Source of the DNA: an uncultured Clostridia bacterium
GTDB taxonomy: Bacteria > Bacillota > Clostridia > Christensenellales > Borkfalkiaceae
Assembly (NCBI GenBank): GCA_949282385.1
Contig: CASDOP010000005.1
Location: 1 to 64,000 of the forward strand
Direction: 5' to 3'
Length of the DNA: 64,000 bases
The position numbers and the translations under genes were made by a program. Under the pieces are notes generated by a model that worked only from the letters and a program-made list of their open reading frames with translations, ran no database searches and had not been told where the DNA came from. Each line of letters starts with the position of its first letter. Position 1 is the stretch's first letter. This document shows, piece by piece, positions 8,745-16,136 of this stretch.

Positions 8745-8821
8745 GCGCCTGTAGCTCAGTAGGATAGAGCAACGGCCTTCTAAGCCGTGTGTCGGGGGTT
8801 CGAATCTCTCCAGGCGCACCA
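8745..8821 (+). tRNA. tRNA-Arg (TCT)
   Basis: Acceptor GCGCCTG / CAGGCGC, anticodon loop CTTCTAA, T-loop GTTCGAATC, encoded CCA. Confidence 0.95.
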
Positions 8822-8833
8822 CAAACTACTTAT

Positions 8834-8910
8834 GGCGGGCGTAGCTCAATCGGTAGAGCGCCAGATTGTGGCTCTGGAGGTAGCAAGTTCGAAACTTGTC
8901 GCCCGCCCCA
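8834..8910 (+). tRNA. tRNA-His (GTG)
   Basis: Anticodon loop TTGTGGC. The extra 5' G (8834) facing C73 gives the eight-pair acceptor typical of tRNA-His. CCA is encoded. Confidence 0.95.
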
Positions 8911-8941
8911 CAAATAAAAAGCGCCCCCACGCGTAACTTAT

Positions 8942-9016
8942 TGGGGTGTCGCCAAGCGGTAAGGCACGGGATTTTGATTCCCGCATTCGTAGGTTCAAAT
9001 CCTGCCACCCCAGCCA
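8942..9016 (+). tRNA. tRNA-Gln (TTG)
   Basis: Acceptor TGGGGTG / CACCCCA, anticodon loop TTTTGAT, discriminator G, encoded CCA. Confidence 0.95.
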
Positions 9017-9027
9017 AAATTATTTTT

Positions 9028-9103
9028 GGTCCATTAGCTCAGTCGGCAGAGCACGTGACTTTTAATCACGGTGTCCCGGGTTCGAATCTCGGATGGATCA
9101 CCA
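9028..9103 (+). tRNA. tRNA-Lys (TTT)
   Basis: Acceptor GGTCCAT / ATGGATC with one wobble pair, anticodon loop CTTTTAA, encoded CCA. Confidence 0.95.
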
Positions 9104-9137
9104 CGCCATTAGCACACAAGTGTAAAAATATACAGAT

Positions 9138-9213
9138 GCACCTTTAGCTCAGTTGGTAGAGCAACTGACTCTTAATCAGTGGGCCCAGGGTTCGAGTCCC
9201 TGAAGGTGCACCA
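9138..9213 (+). tRNA. tRNA-Lys (CTT)
   Basis: Acceptor GCACCTT / AAGGTGC, anticodon loop CTCTTAA, encoded CCA. Last tRNA of the cluster and the likely former attachment site of the element whose integrase remnant follows at 9337. Confidence 0.95.
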
Positions 9214-9216
9214 AAA

Positions 9217-9260
9217 AGCCCGATTTTTAAGCGAAAATGCCTGAAAATCGGGCTTTTTTT
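9217..9260 (+). terminator. Terminator of the tRNA operon
   Basis: Stem AGCCCGATTTT (9217-9227) with AAAATCGGGCT (9244-9254), then a T run. Confidence 0.88.
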
Positions 9261-9336
9261 GTGTCCGCTTTTAATCGTTGGTTGTAATTCAGGTCAAAAG
9301 TAGCGTACTAATAAGCGTACTTTTAAGCTCTTTTTC

Positions 9337-9656
9337 TTAATCAAGTATGGGACTGTCGCGGTTCATCAGAATGTCTGTATAAATATTTTCGCTTGTGGAA
9401 ATGGAAGCGTGTCCGAGTTGCTTTTGTATGATTTTTCCGAAACGTCCGCCGCATAAAGCATGGAAGCATAGGTATGCCTGCAACTGTGGGTTATTGATAT
9501 ATCAGTTAAGTTCAGTGCTTTGAAAACCTTGGAAAGCGCTTTTTTTATGCCGTTATATGGGTAAGTGTTTAAAAGCAAGAACACGCCTGCTGGATATCGA
9601 TAAGGCAATATTTTACAAACATTACATTGAAATTGAAAATGATAAGGCAAGCTCAT
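9337..9656 (-). pseudogene. Tyrosine-recombinase (phage-type integrase) C-terminal remnant
   Basis: The minus strand encodes the end of a phage integrase. ALSKVFKALNLTDISITHSC is followed by the catalytic box RHTYASMLYAADVS. After VSEK the frame is lost in a short A run: one missing A near 9430 moves the rest into another frame, which reads QLGHASISTSENIYTDILM (HxxxY region) and stops at 9337. The N-terminal half is absent. It points towards tRNA-Lys(CTT), the usual layout of a tRNA-inserted element. An 8-bp direct repeat AGCGTACT (about 9303-9322) between gene end and tRNA could be an arm site. It is not functional as it stands. Confidence 0.8.
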
Positions 9657-9792
9657 TAATGAAAATCAAAAATTTGAAAAATAACCCAAACATGTGCTTG
9701 CGCAGCGCTATATTCAGCGGATTAAATAAAGCGCTGTATTATTAAAAAACAAGCTCGGAAAGTCAGTGTAAGATATTAATTTTTCATAATAA

Positions 9793-9879
9793 AATAAAAA
9801 ATCCCCGACATTCGCCAGTCGGGGCAATGCGGGAAATTATCAACCGCAGGCGCAAGCAATAATTTGCTTGCCTGATAAT
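9793..9879 (-). ncRNA. Small RNA unit 1 of the minus-strand array
   Basis: Promoter on the minus strand: TTGACT (9909-9904), 17-bp spacer, TAAAAT (9886-9881); a TATAAA overlaps at 15-bp spacing. The transcript of about 80 nt starts with a hairpin (AGGCAAGCA / TGCTTGCGCCT). It ends in a terminator hairpin CCCCGAC / GTCGGGG (9824-9803) followed by ATTTTTTATTTT. No ORF with a ribosome site. Function unknown. Confidence 0.75.
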
Positions 9880-10000
9880 TATTTTATACGCTTCTGCTTA
9901 AAAAGTCAATAAATGGAAAATATGTTTAAAATCAAAAAGTCAAATTAATTTGAACTGCATAACAAAAAATAAACGCATACCGCAACAAACAATTAAATTA

Positions 10001-10082
10001 AAATAAAAAAGGAAGCGCGCCATGCGGATTAAGCCCCGCCAAGCAAAGTTGCAACGCTTCCATATGCAACATTTCTGTTGCA
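10001..10082 (-). ncRNA. Small RNA unit 2 of the minus-strand array
   Basis: Near-perfect promoter: TTGACT (10116-10111), 17-bp spacer, TATAAT (10093-10088). The RNA begins with the hairpin GCAACA-GAAA-TGTTGC (10081-10066). It then forms a long GGAAGCG / CGCTTCC stem (10061-10055 with 10017-10011) ending in TTTTTTATTTT. The 5' hairpin and its flanks (about 21 bases) are repeated in unit 6. Confidence 0.8.
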
Positions 10083-10116
10083 AATATATTATATGTAAAT
10101 TTGATAAAAAAGTCAA

Positions 10117-10470
10117 TCGGGGTGAAGTATTTTAAACAAATAGTTAAAAAAGTAGGATGAGAAGAGCGGTTTAACAAAGAAATCGGCGGGAAATAAAAGG
10201 CGTTTAAGCCTTTAAAGCGCGATAAAGAACGGAAAAACTATATCTGGGCATAACAGCCTGCGTTCGGGACGCTTTGAGAGGATAATTAAAGCCAAGAAAA
10301 TTCTTGCAAAAATTCTGCTTAAATCGAGAGAATATAAAGTAATTGCATACGGTCTGATGTCTGGTTTTGCAACGCTGAAAATATGATTTAAGCAGCTAAA
10401 AATTGCGGATAGAGCGATCAGGTTAAACCTTCAGATCAATATCAAGTCTGGCGGGACAAGATGTTATTAA
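10117..10470. other. Gene-free stretch between small RNA units 2 and 3
   Basis: No credible ORF on either strand. A weak minus-strand terminator-like hairpin (AAAGGC / GCCTTT, 10213-10196, then TATTT) may be the remains of another unit; no convincing promoter precedes it. Confidence 0.5.
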
Positions 10471-10471
10471 A

Positions 10472-10620
10472 TAATAAAAACCCCGAGGTTAAACCACTCG
10501 GGGCAATGCCGCAATTATGTCGGCAGGTGTATCGGCTTTACTGATACCTGATTATGAAGTAACATCACTAAGCGGAGTTAACCGCTTATATGTTGGCAAT
10601 AAAGTCAATCGTTACTTAAT
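10472..10620 (-). ncRNA. Small RNA unit 3 of the minus-strand array
   Basis: Promoter: TTGACT (10655-10650), 17-bp spacer, TATACT (10632-10627). The transcript is about 148 nt, the longest of the set. Hairpins are AAGCGG / CCGCTT (10587-10570) and AGGTATC / GATACACCT (10549-10525). It ends in the terminator CCCCGAG / CTCGGGG (10503-10481) followed by TTTTTATTATT. The terminator and the bases just before it (GCATTGCCCCGA) resemble unit 1. Confidence 0.75.
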
Positions 10621-10844
10621 AATATAAGTATAGTTGTTGCTGTTTTAAAAGTCAAATATAATCATGCAGCAATATGATAACAACAGCTCTCTCCGGCAAA
10701 TTTCAACAGATAAATCAAACATATTAAATTCTGCAGAGGGTAAGCCCGATTTTAAAAAAGACTGCTCGTGGCGATTGAACAAAAGGCAAGACAAGGGGCA
10801 AAAAGATACATAAGTTTTTAATGCAAAATGTCATGCTTATTTCA

Positions 10845-10919
10845 AAAAATAAAAGCCGCGCCCCCTTTCGGCTGACGCGGGTTGACACGCTCTGCAGAGG
10901 CGTATCTGCCTTATTGGCA
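10845..10919 (-). ncRNA. Small RNA unit 4 of the minus-strand array
   Basis: Promoter: TTGTAT (10953-10948), 17-bp spacer, TATAAT (10930-10925). The RNA of about 75 nt has small hairpins (GCCaataaGGC; GCAGATACGCCTCTGC). It ends in a terminator CCGCG / CGCGG (10880-10856) with inner GCC-GAAA-GGG and CTTTTATTTTTT behind it. Confidence 0.72.
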
Positions 10920-10994
10920 ATATTATTATATAACAGCCTACTGAAAAATACAACGTCATTTGTAAATTTAATAGAGCTAATTCAACCGCAGGGC

Positions 10995-11084
10995 AAAAAA
11001 ATATACGGGCAAAAGCCCGTATGCCTGAACATGACATTTCAGTCATGCAACGCCGAAAAGGCGAAGTCCTTAATTATTAAGGTA
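10995..11084 (-). ncRNA. Small RNA unit 5 of the minus-strand array
   Basis: Promoter: TTGACA (11118-11113), 17-bp spacer, TACAAT (11095-11090). The RNA of about 90 nt has four hairpins in a row: CCTTAAT/ATTAAGG at the 5' end (11082-11068), CGCC/GGCG (11063-11051), CATGAC/GTCATG with a TGAAAT loop (11047-11030) and the terminator ATACGGGC/GCCCGTAT (11022-11003) with ATTTTTTTG. Such a compact hairpin string with no ribosome site argues for an RNA gene. Confidence 0.8.
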
Positions 11085-11216
11085 ACAACATTGTATTATA
11101 AATTAAAAATAATGTCAACTGCATAAGCGGTATGTTCAGAACGGCGAAATATTTTCGGCTCGGCGCAATCAGAAAAAATAAGTGAAAGGCAAAAATATTC
11201 GCGCTTCAATGCCCAA

Positions 11217-11296
11217 AAAGAAAAAAGCAAGTAAGCCCGCAGGTTGAGAACCTGCCAAACTTGCGTTACTTGCTTTTTTGCAACATTTCTGTTGCA
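11217..11296 (-). ncRNA. Small RNA unit 6 of the minus-strand array
   Basis: Promoter: TTGACA (11330-11325), 17-bp spacer, TAGAAT (11307-11302). The RNA of about 79 nt begins with the same GCAACA-GAAA-TGTTGC hairpin as unit 2 (11295-11280). A long terminator follows: AAGCAAGTAA / TTACTTGCTT (11275-11266 with 11234-11225), with an inner GCAGGTT / AACCTGC stem and TTTTTTCTTTTT. Confidence 0.8.
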
Positions 11297-11420
11297 AATT
11301 AATTCTATATTAATTAAATACGAATGTCAAGTGCAATAAGGCCGCTTTAACAGGGGGGCGGAAATATCAAACTTTTTAAATGCAACAAATTCGTGTCGGT
11401 TAAACAAAAGCCATACCAAA

Positions 11421-11462
11421 AGCCCCGCCGACCGCGGACAGCGGTCGGCGGGGCTTTTGTTT
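11421..11462 (-). terminator. Terminator of the AEC transporter gene
   Basis: Long GC stem (AAAAGCCCCGCCGACCGC and complement) with T tracts on both strands; works in both directions. Confidence 0.85.
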
Positions 11463-11503
11463 AGGGTAAATTTGCTATTGCATGTCGCATATGTTGCGCT
11501 CTA

Positions 11504-12535
11504 TTAAAAAACAAGCCCCCATAAATACAGCGCCAGCGACATGATGAGCGGCAGCGTAATTACAGAAAAAAGCGTGTTTGCGACGAAAGCCGCGGTTGCG
11601 CAGGAAGTGTCCTTGCCGTACTGTTCGCTCATCGCGACTATTGTCGCCGCGGGCGACATTGCCATTGCTATGACGGGCGCGAGAAAGATGTAGTCGCTTT
11701 GCGGCGTGGGCGAAAGCATGCCCGAAAATGCAAACTGCGCAGCCATTGCCAGACCGAGCGTTATCACGGGCGCTACGATTAGGCGAAGCAATCCCGTCAG
11801 GTAAATTCCCGCGTCGTTGAAGAGGTTTTTTATGGGAATGTCAGCCATGGAAATTCCCACGATTATCATAGAAAGAGGTGCAGTCATAGTGGAAAGGTAG
11901 GAGGGGAAGAGCTGCAAATCTTTGAGCGGTTCAAACATAAAAAAGTTTATCTGCGGCACGAAAAACAGCAGCAGCGCGACGGGCGTGGAGAGAATCAAGG
12001 GGTTTAAAAGTATCTTTTTTATGCTTATGTTCTTTTTATCGCCCGTAATAAGCCATACGCCCAGCGTCCAGATTAGAATGTTGAATACCACATTGAAAAT
12101 CATCAGGTACATCACGGCGAGAACGCTGCCGTCGGTCAGAATTTCAATGAACGGCACGCCGAGAAAACCGCAGTTGGAAAAAATGGACGCGTAGGTGAAT
12201 ATGTCGGCTTTGTTTCTGTCGGGATATTTTATGAACAGCAGTTTTCCGCAGGCAAAAACAATCAGCATTGCGGCGAGCGACAAAATTGCCGCAACAAAAA
12301 AGTTTTTGAGTATGGGAAGATAGCCTATCGTCTGAATTTCGGCAAAATCTTCGTCCGAAAAAACGCAGAAAGAAGCTATAATCAGCGCAGGTTGGCAGAC
12401 GTAAAGAAGAATGCTGCTCAGCGCCTTTTTTCCGCTCTTTTCAATGACGCCGAGTTTTCTTAAAATGTACCCCGGCACTATGAATGCCAGAAGCACTGTT
12501 ATTGCGAGAATTGTTTTGATGTAAATTTCAAGCAT
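11504..12535 (-). CDS. AEC-family (auxin efflux carrier-like) permease
   Basis: A 343-residue membrane protein with about ten hydrophobic segments, of typical AEC length. Family features are GYILRKLGVI and the SxxLLYVCQPALI stretch near the N-terminus. Also present are NCGFLGVPFIEIL in the middle and a C-terminal half with PVIAMAMSPAATIVAMSEQYG. Bacterial AEC proteins export or take up carboxylates such as malate; the substrate here is not fixed. The minus-strand promoter is likely TTGCCA (12595-12590), 16-bp spacer, TATGAT (12573-12568). It stands alone and is divergent from the ZIP gene. A malic enzyme lies at 27217 but is too far away to infer a link. Confidence 0.88.
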   Translation of the reverse strand: MLEIYIKTILAITVLLAFIVPGYILRKLGVIEKSGKKALSSILLYVCQPALIIASFCVFSDEDFAEIQTIGYLPILKNFFVAAILSLAAMLIVFACGKLLFIKYPDRNKADIFTYASIFSNCGFLGVPFIEILTDGSVLAVMYLMIFNVVFNILIWTLGVWLITGDKKNISIKKILLNPLILSTPVALLLFFVPQINFFMFEPLKDLQLFPSYLSTMTAPLSMIIVGISMADIPIKNLFNDAGIYLTGLLRLIVAPVITLGLAMAAQFAFSGMLSPTPQSDYIFLAPVIAMAMSPAATIVAMSEQYGKDTSCATAAFVANTLFSVITLPLIMSLALYLWGLVF

Positions 12536-12817
12536 GGTTGCACCGCTTTTATAAAAAAATCTACAATATCATAGCACCGCGCGGCGTTTTGGCAAAGCAA
12601 AACAGCGCATAATTTTCAATAAAATTCAATTATTTTTCTCGCGCGATTTCATGCGCGGAAGATTGCCCGCATTTTGCCGCCCGGTGCGGCATTTTTATTT
12701 GCGACCGCAACACTTTTGCCCCTTAAATCAAGCCGCGTCGCCGCAAATTATATAATTTTTAACATTTATAGCAAGCTGTTTTCTGTTTGTAAAAAAAATG
12801 CAATAAATATCATTCGC

Positions 12818-12846
12818 TTGACAGAAAAGTCGCTCTCTGTTAGTAT
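12818..12846 (+). promoter_or_regulatory. Promoter of the ZIP transporter gene
   Basis: TTGACA 12818-12823, 17-bp spacer, TAGTAT 12841-12846. The following TTAGCTGTAGTTAA (12861-12874) is a weak imperfect palindrome that could be an operator. Confidence 0.7.
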
Positions 12847-12895
12847 TTTAATATAATAAGTTAGCTGTAGTTAATTGTCTTTCGGAGATGAAAAA

Positions 12896-13750
12896 TTGAG
12901 TACATTTGCGTTGATAGTGGTGATAACCGCGATAGCGGGCGTAGGCGGCACGGGGCTGGGCGGACTTATCGGTTCGCTGTGCAACAGAAATTCGGAAAAA
13001 GCCGTCAGTCTGTTGTTGAGTTTTGCGGGCGGAGTTATGCTTGCCGTAGTCTGCCTCGATCTCCTTTTGGACGCGCTCACGCAGAACGGCGGGGCGGTGT
13101 GGAATACCTTTATGGTTATAGGCATGGTAATAGTGGGATACGGCGTCGTGTATCTTTTAAACTTCTGGATAGACAAGGCAACCAACCACGAAGTGCCGCA
13201 CATAGACAAGGACCATCCCAAAACTGCCGACCAGCTTTCCGAGCTTATTCACAGCGACCATTACGAGGTACATAAAAAGAGCAATAAGCGCGGCGGACTT
13301 TTCATAGGCGGCATAGTTATGGCTTTTGCGATAGCGCTGCACAACCTGCCCGAAGGCATGGTCATAGGCGCTTCTTACGTTCAGGAACCGCAAGGCGGAC
13401 TTGCTCTTACGGGCGGTCTTGCGCTTGCAATAGTAATAGGTCTGCATAACATACCCGAGGGCATGAGCGTTTCCGTTCCCCTCGTTGCGGGCGGAATGAG
13501 CAGAACGAGAGCTACCGCTCTTACCGCGCTCACGGGCGCGCCCACGATAATCGGCGCAATGATAGGTTACGGTCTGGGCGCGATAGGTCCTATAAGCCTC
13601 AGCCTTTCGCTCAGTTTTGCGAGCGGCGCGATGCTCTACGTCGTTTTCGGCGAGCTGTTGCCCGAAAGCATACTCATCTGGCGTTCCAAAGCCCCCGCGT
13701 TCGCCATGCTCGTCGGTCTGCTGGTGGGTGTAATGATAATTTTTATCTGA
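12896..13750 (+). CDS. ZIP-family divalent metal transporter (ZupT/GufA-like)
   Basis: 284 residues and eight predicted membrane segments. The two ZIP metal-binding helices are plain: HNLPEGMVIG and HNIPEGMSVSVPL, both His-Asn/Pro-Glu motifs lining the transport path for Zn, Fe or Mn. A hydrophilic loop with several His and Asp (IDKDHPKTADQLSELIHSDHYE) lies between helices 3 and 4. I chose the TTG at 12896 because CGGAG lies eight bases upstream; the upstream TTG at 12875 would overlap that site. Single-gene unit with its own promoter and a terminator near 13846-13880. It imports metal, the opposite direction to cadA. Confidence 0.9.
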   Translation: MSTFALIVVITAIAGVGGTGLGGLIGSLCNRNSEKAVSLLLSFAGGVMLAVVCLDLLLDALTQNGGAVWNTFMVIGMVIVGYGVVYLLNFWIDKATNHEVPHIDKDHPKTADQLSELIHSDHYEVHKKSNKRGGLFIGGIVMAFAIALHNLPEGMVIGASYVQEPQGGLALTGGLALAIVIGLHNIPEGMSVSVPLVAGGMSRTRATALTALTGAPTIIGAMIGYGLGAIGPISLSLSLSFASGAMLYVVFGELLPESILIWRSKAPAFAMLVGLLVGVMIIFI

Positions 13751-13845
13751 TTTTAAATTTCATTTGCAATCGGTCTGACTTGTAATTTTGAACTCGGCTA
13801 ACTTTTTTCGCTTTATTTAAAAGCCAATTCCTTTTGATAAATTCT

Positions 13846-13880
13846 GCCCCCGCACGGTTTTTCCGCGCGGGGGCTTTTTT
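13846..13880 (+). terminator. Terminator after the ZIP gene
   Basis: Stem GCCCCCGCACGG (13846-13857) with CCGCGCGGGGGC (13863-13874) and six T. Confidence 0.85.
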
Positions 13881-14096
13881 GCGGTTGAACGGCACATATT
13901 GCCGCGCCAATCGCGTTTTGCGCCTTATATTTGTTAATGCTTTCCTTGTGGAAAAGCGCTAAAGAATTCTCCGTTTTGAGCTGCTGTTCATCGTCGGCGG
14001 AAAATGGTTTCGATAGTTTTTATAGACAGTTTTTTGTTTGTTGCAATAGACTTTTAATTTTTTCGATATTTTTTTATCGATTTTATCATTTTACTC

Positions 14097-14300
14097 TTGA
14101 CAGTTCAAAAAAACGGTTGTACAATATAGTCAAAATATACATGTGTAGTTAAATTTGTAATATTCGTAAGCAAAAATGATTTATTGCAAGGGCATGCCAA
14201 TGTATTAATAAACTATGCGTGATAATTTATACAAATATGTTAAATTCCGCGTACGTGCTAAGCAAAATACCCCTTGCAAAAATTTGCAGGGGGGATTTTT
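14097..14300 (+). ncRNA. Promoter plus terminated ~165-nt RNA: leader or small RNA before the sipW locus
   Basis: TTGACA at 14097-14102, 17-bp spacer and TACAAT at 14120-14125 make a strong promoter. About 165 nt later a hairpin (CCCCTTGCAAA / TTTGCAGGGG, 14270-14292) is followed by ATTTTTT. No ORF with a ribosome site lies between. The sipW start at 14447 is 150 bases further on. It is either an attenuated leader of the surface operon or a free-standing small RNA; I recognise no known riboswitch class. Confidence 0.6.
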
Positions 14301-14446
14301 TCCTTTGAGGTAATTGAGCAAATCTTTTGCGCGTAAATTATTTTGTGCGCTTGCTGGCGAAGATTGGACAGATTGCGCGCGTGTCATAATTGTGTTTTCG
14401 TGCATAGAATATGAGCGGCGCCTTACGAGAGCGAGGAAAGGTGTTA

Positions 14447-15253
14447 ATGAAAAAAACAAGCAAAAAAAATCTTATAACAATAATAATCGCGTGCGTAATA
14501 GCGGTTATTTTTTTGCCTTTGCTCGCAATCAACCTCACTCTCATAATAAAGGGCAGCGTAAATAAAGACGTTCCGCCCGATATTTTCGGCATAGCGCCCC
14601 TCGCGGTTACTACGGGTTCGATGGACGGCGACAGGGAGGACGGCTTTGCCGCAGGCTCTCTTATATTTGTAAGAATTCTGTCCGACGAGCAGAAAAACGA
14701 GCTTGAAGCGGGCGACATAGTTACATTCAGGGCGGAAGAAAACATCTTTGTAACTCACAGAATAGTCGCCGTAAACCGCGGCGAAAATAATGAAGTTTTG
14801 TCCCTCGTAACGCAGGGCGACGCCAACAACGCCGCCGACGGCGAAATAGCAATATCGCAGGTGATAGGAATATGCACGGGCAGCGCAGCGGGACTTGGCG
14901 ATTTCGCCCTCTTTTTGCAGACGCCCGCGGGCATTATCGTTTTCGTCGGCATGCCCGTAATAGCATTCATAGCTCTCGACGCGGCGAGGATATTTTTGTT
15001 CAACCGCAAGGCAAGGCAGGAGGAACAGTCGGATAAAGCGCTGCGAGAAAAGGACGAAGAAATCGCTCGCCTGCGCGCAATCATAGGCGAGAGCGGCGAA
15101 GTCAGCGCGGACGGCGCATTGAATGGCGGCGAAAACTCTGCCGAAGCAAACGATGTCGGCAACGCTTCGTCTGACGGGACGGAAGACGCCGTCGGACAGG
15201 GCGAAGAAGATAATAATGCGAACTCATCCGATCTTAAGGTCGGGGAAATATAA
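14447..15253 (+). CDS. sipW: SipW-type signal peptidase I with C-terminal extension
   Basis: 268 residues. One membrane helix (about 8-35) anchors the protein. The catalytic domain has Ser58 in TTGSMDG and His104 in THRIVAV, the Ser-His arrangement of ER/SipW-type peptidases. The GDANNAADG box lies around residue 125. A second helix (about 165-185) is followed by a charged extension of some 80 residues, partly coiled-coil (ALREKDEEIARLRAIIGE) and then acidic, which ordinary SipW lacks. SipW cleaves TasA/TapA-type precursors at the outer face of the membrane. The ATG at 14447 follows GAGGAAAGG. The next gene, 19 bases downstream, is a likely substrate. Confidence 0.85.
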   Translation: MKKTSKKNLITIIIACVIAVIFLPLLAINLTLIIKGSVNKDVPPDIFGIAPLAVTTGSMDGDREDGFAAGSLIFVRILSDEQKNELEAGDIVTFRAEENIFVTHRIVAVNRGENNEVLSLVTQGDANNAADGEIAISQVIGICTGSAAGLGDFALFLQTPAGIIVFVGMPVIAFIALDAARIFLFNRKARQEEQSDKALREKDEEIARLRAIIGESGEVSADGALNGGENSAEANDVGNASSDGTEDAVGQGEEDNNANSSDLKVGEI

Positions 15254-15272
15254 AGAGATAAAGGAGATTATT

Positions 15273-15893
15273 ATGGAAAAGAAGAGAAGGATACTCTCTG
15301 GCTTGATAGCCGTTCTCGTGGCTATCACTTTGGTAAGCTGCTGCGTGGTAGGCGTTACTTTCGCTCGCTACACAAGTTCATACGGCGGTTCTGCCACGGT
15401 CGGCGTTGCCAAGTGGTCAATCGACGTTGCAGGACCTTCGTCCGGCTCTACGGATGTCGTGTTTGCCGATTTGTCGCCATTGATGACAGAATATGCCTCC
15501 GAGGTCAGAACTCATTCTACCGCGCCTACGCTGGTTGCAACTATAACCAATAACAGCGAAGTCGACGCCACCGTTACCGTCGAGGCGGTCGAGGCTGAAA
15601 ATTTCTTCCTGACCGAAGATGGAACGCCGTTTGATTTCAGCGGAAAGGCTTATACAGAAGAACAGCTCGGCGGAATATTCTCTATAGAATTTTTCTCTGA
15701 TGCCGCAGGCGCAAATGCGCTCGCTTCGACTAAGCTTATACCCGAAGGCGAGCTTACGGTATATGCCGTAGTTACATGGACTTCGGACGATGAAACTGTC
15801 TATGGCGCAGACGCCGACGCGAGGGACACCTGGATAGGCGAAAATATAGGCAAGATAGCTTATACAATAACATATAAGGCAGTTCAGGCATAA
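15273..15893 (+). CDS. TasA/camelysin-like secreted protein (SipW substrate)
   Basis: 206 residues. The N-terminus has basic MEKKRR, one hydrophobic helix and then GVTFARYTSS, the arrangement seen in SipW-dependent precursors (mature part starting near the ARY). The rest is beta-rich and acidic with few basic residues (VVFADLSPLMTEYASEVRTH; ATITNNSEVDATVTVEA), resembling the TasA/camelysin fold that forms fibres or coats cells. AAGGAG lies eight bases before the ATG. It directly follows sipW in one operon. The last 23 bases are duplicated right after the stop codon. Confidence 0.78.
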   Translation: MEKKRRILSGLIAVLVAITLVSCCVVGVTFARYTSSYGGSATVGVAKWSIDVAGPSSGSTDVVFADLSPLMTEYASEVRTHSTAPTLVATITNNSEVDATVTVEAVEAENFFLTEDGTPFDFSGKAYTEEQLGGIFSIEFFSDAAGANALASTKLIPEGELTVYAVVTWTSDDETVYGADADARDTWIGENIGKIAYTITYKAVQA

Positions 15894-15913
15894 CATATAA
15901 GGCAGTTCAGGCA
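15868..15913 (+). repeat. 23-bp tandem duplication at the end of the TasA-like gene
   Basis: The segment ending AAGGCAGTTCAGGCA is present at 15868-15890 and 15891-15913. The first TAA of the second copy is the stop codon, so the protein is unchanged. Confidence 0.85.
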
Positions 15914-15994
15914 TCCGAATCGCCTACTGCCTGACAATAGAGCTCCGCAAGCGGGGAGCATTCAACCCGTTTCTAAGATAATTTCCCGAAGAAT

Positions 15995-16025
15995 TCCGCC
16001 CCGCTTATATACGGGGCGGATTTTT
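15995..16025 (+). terminator. Terminator after the first SipW/TasA pair
   Basis: Stem TCCGCCCCG (15995-16003) with CGGGGCGGA (16012-16020), then TTTTT. Confidence 0.87.
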
Positions 16026-16136
16026 GCCTCGGTAAAAAATCGAAAAAAAGCGGCATTTTATGCCGAAAAAACATCCAAAATGCGCAGCTCGGGCTTAAAT
16101 TGAGGCAGACTGCGGACATTTGACAAGGAATTTTTT

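Noticed and set aside
9557..9745. Plus-strand ORF of 62 residues opposite the integrase remnant
   Set aside because: No ribosome site, and it is mostly antisense to the integrase fragment.
10821..11126. Plus- and minus-strand ORFs of 70-100 residues in the small-RNA array
   Set aside because: They cross promoters and terminators of the RNA units and lack ribosome sites.
9784..11340. CRISPR array
   Set aside because: Units differ in length and sequence, and only short parts repeat. There are no uniform repeats and spacers, and no cas genes are nearby.
13931..14152. Plus-strand ORF of 73 residues before the sipW locus
   Set aside because: No ribosome site, and the strong promoter at 14097-14125 lies inside it.
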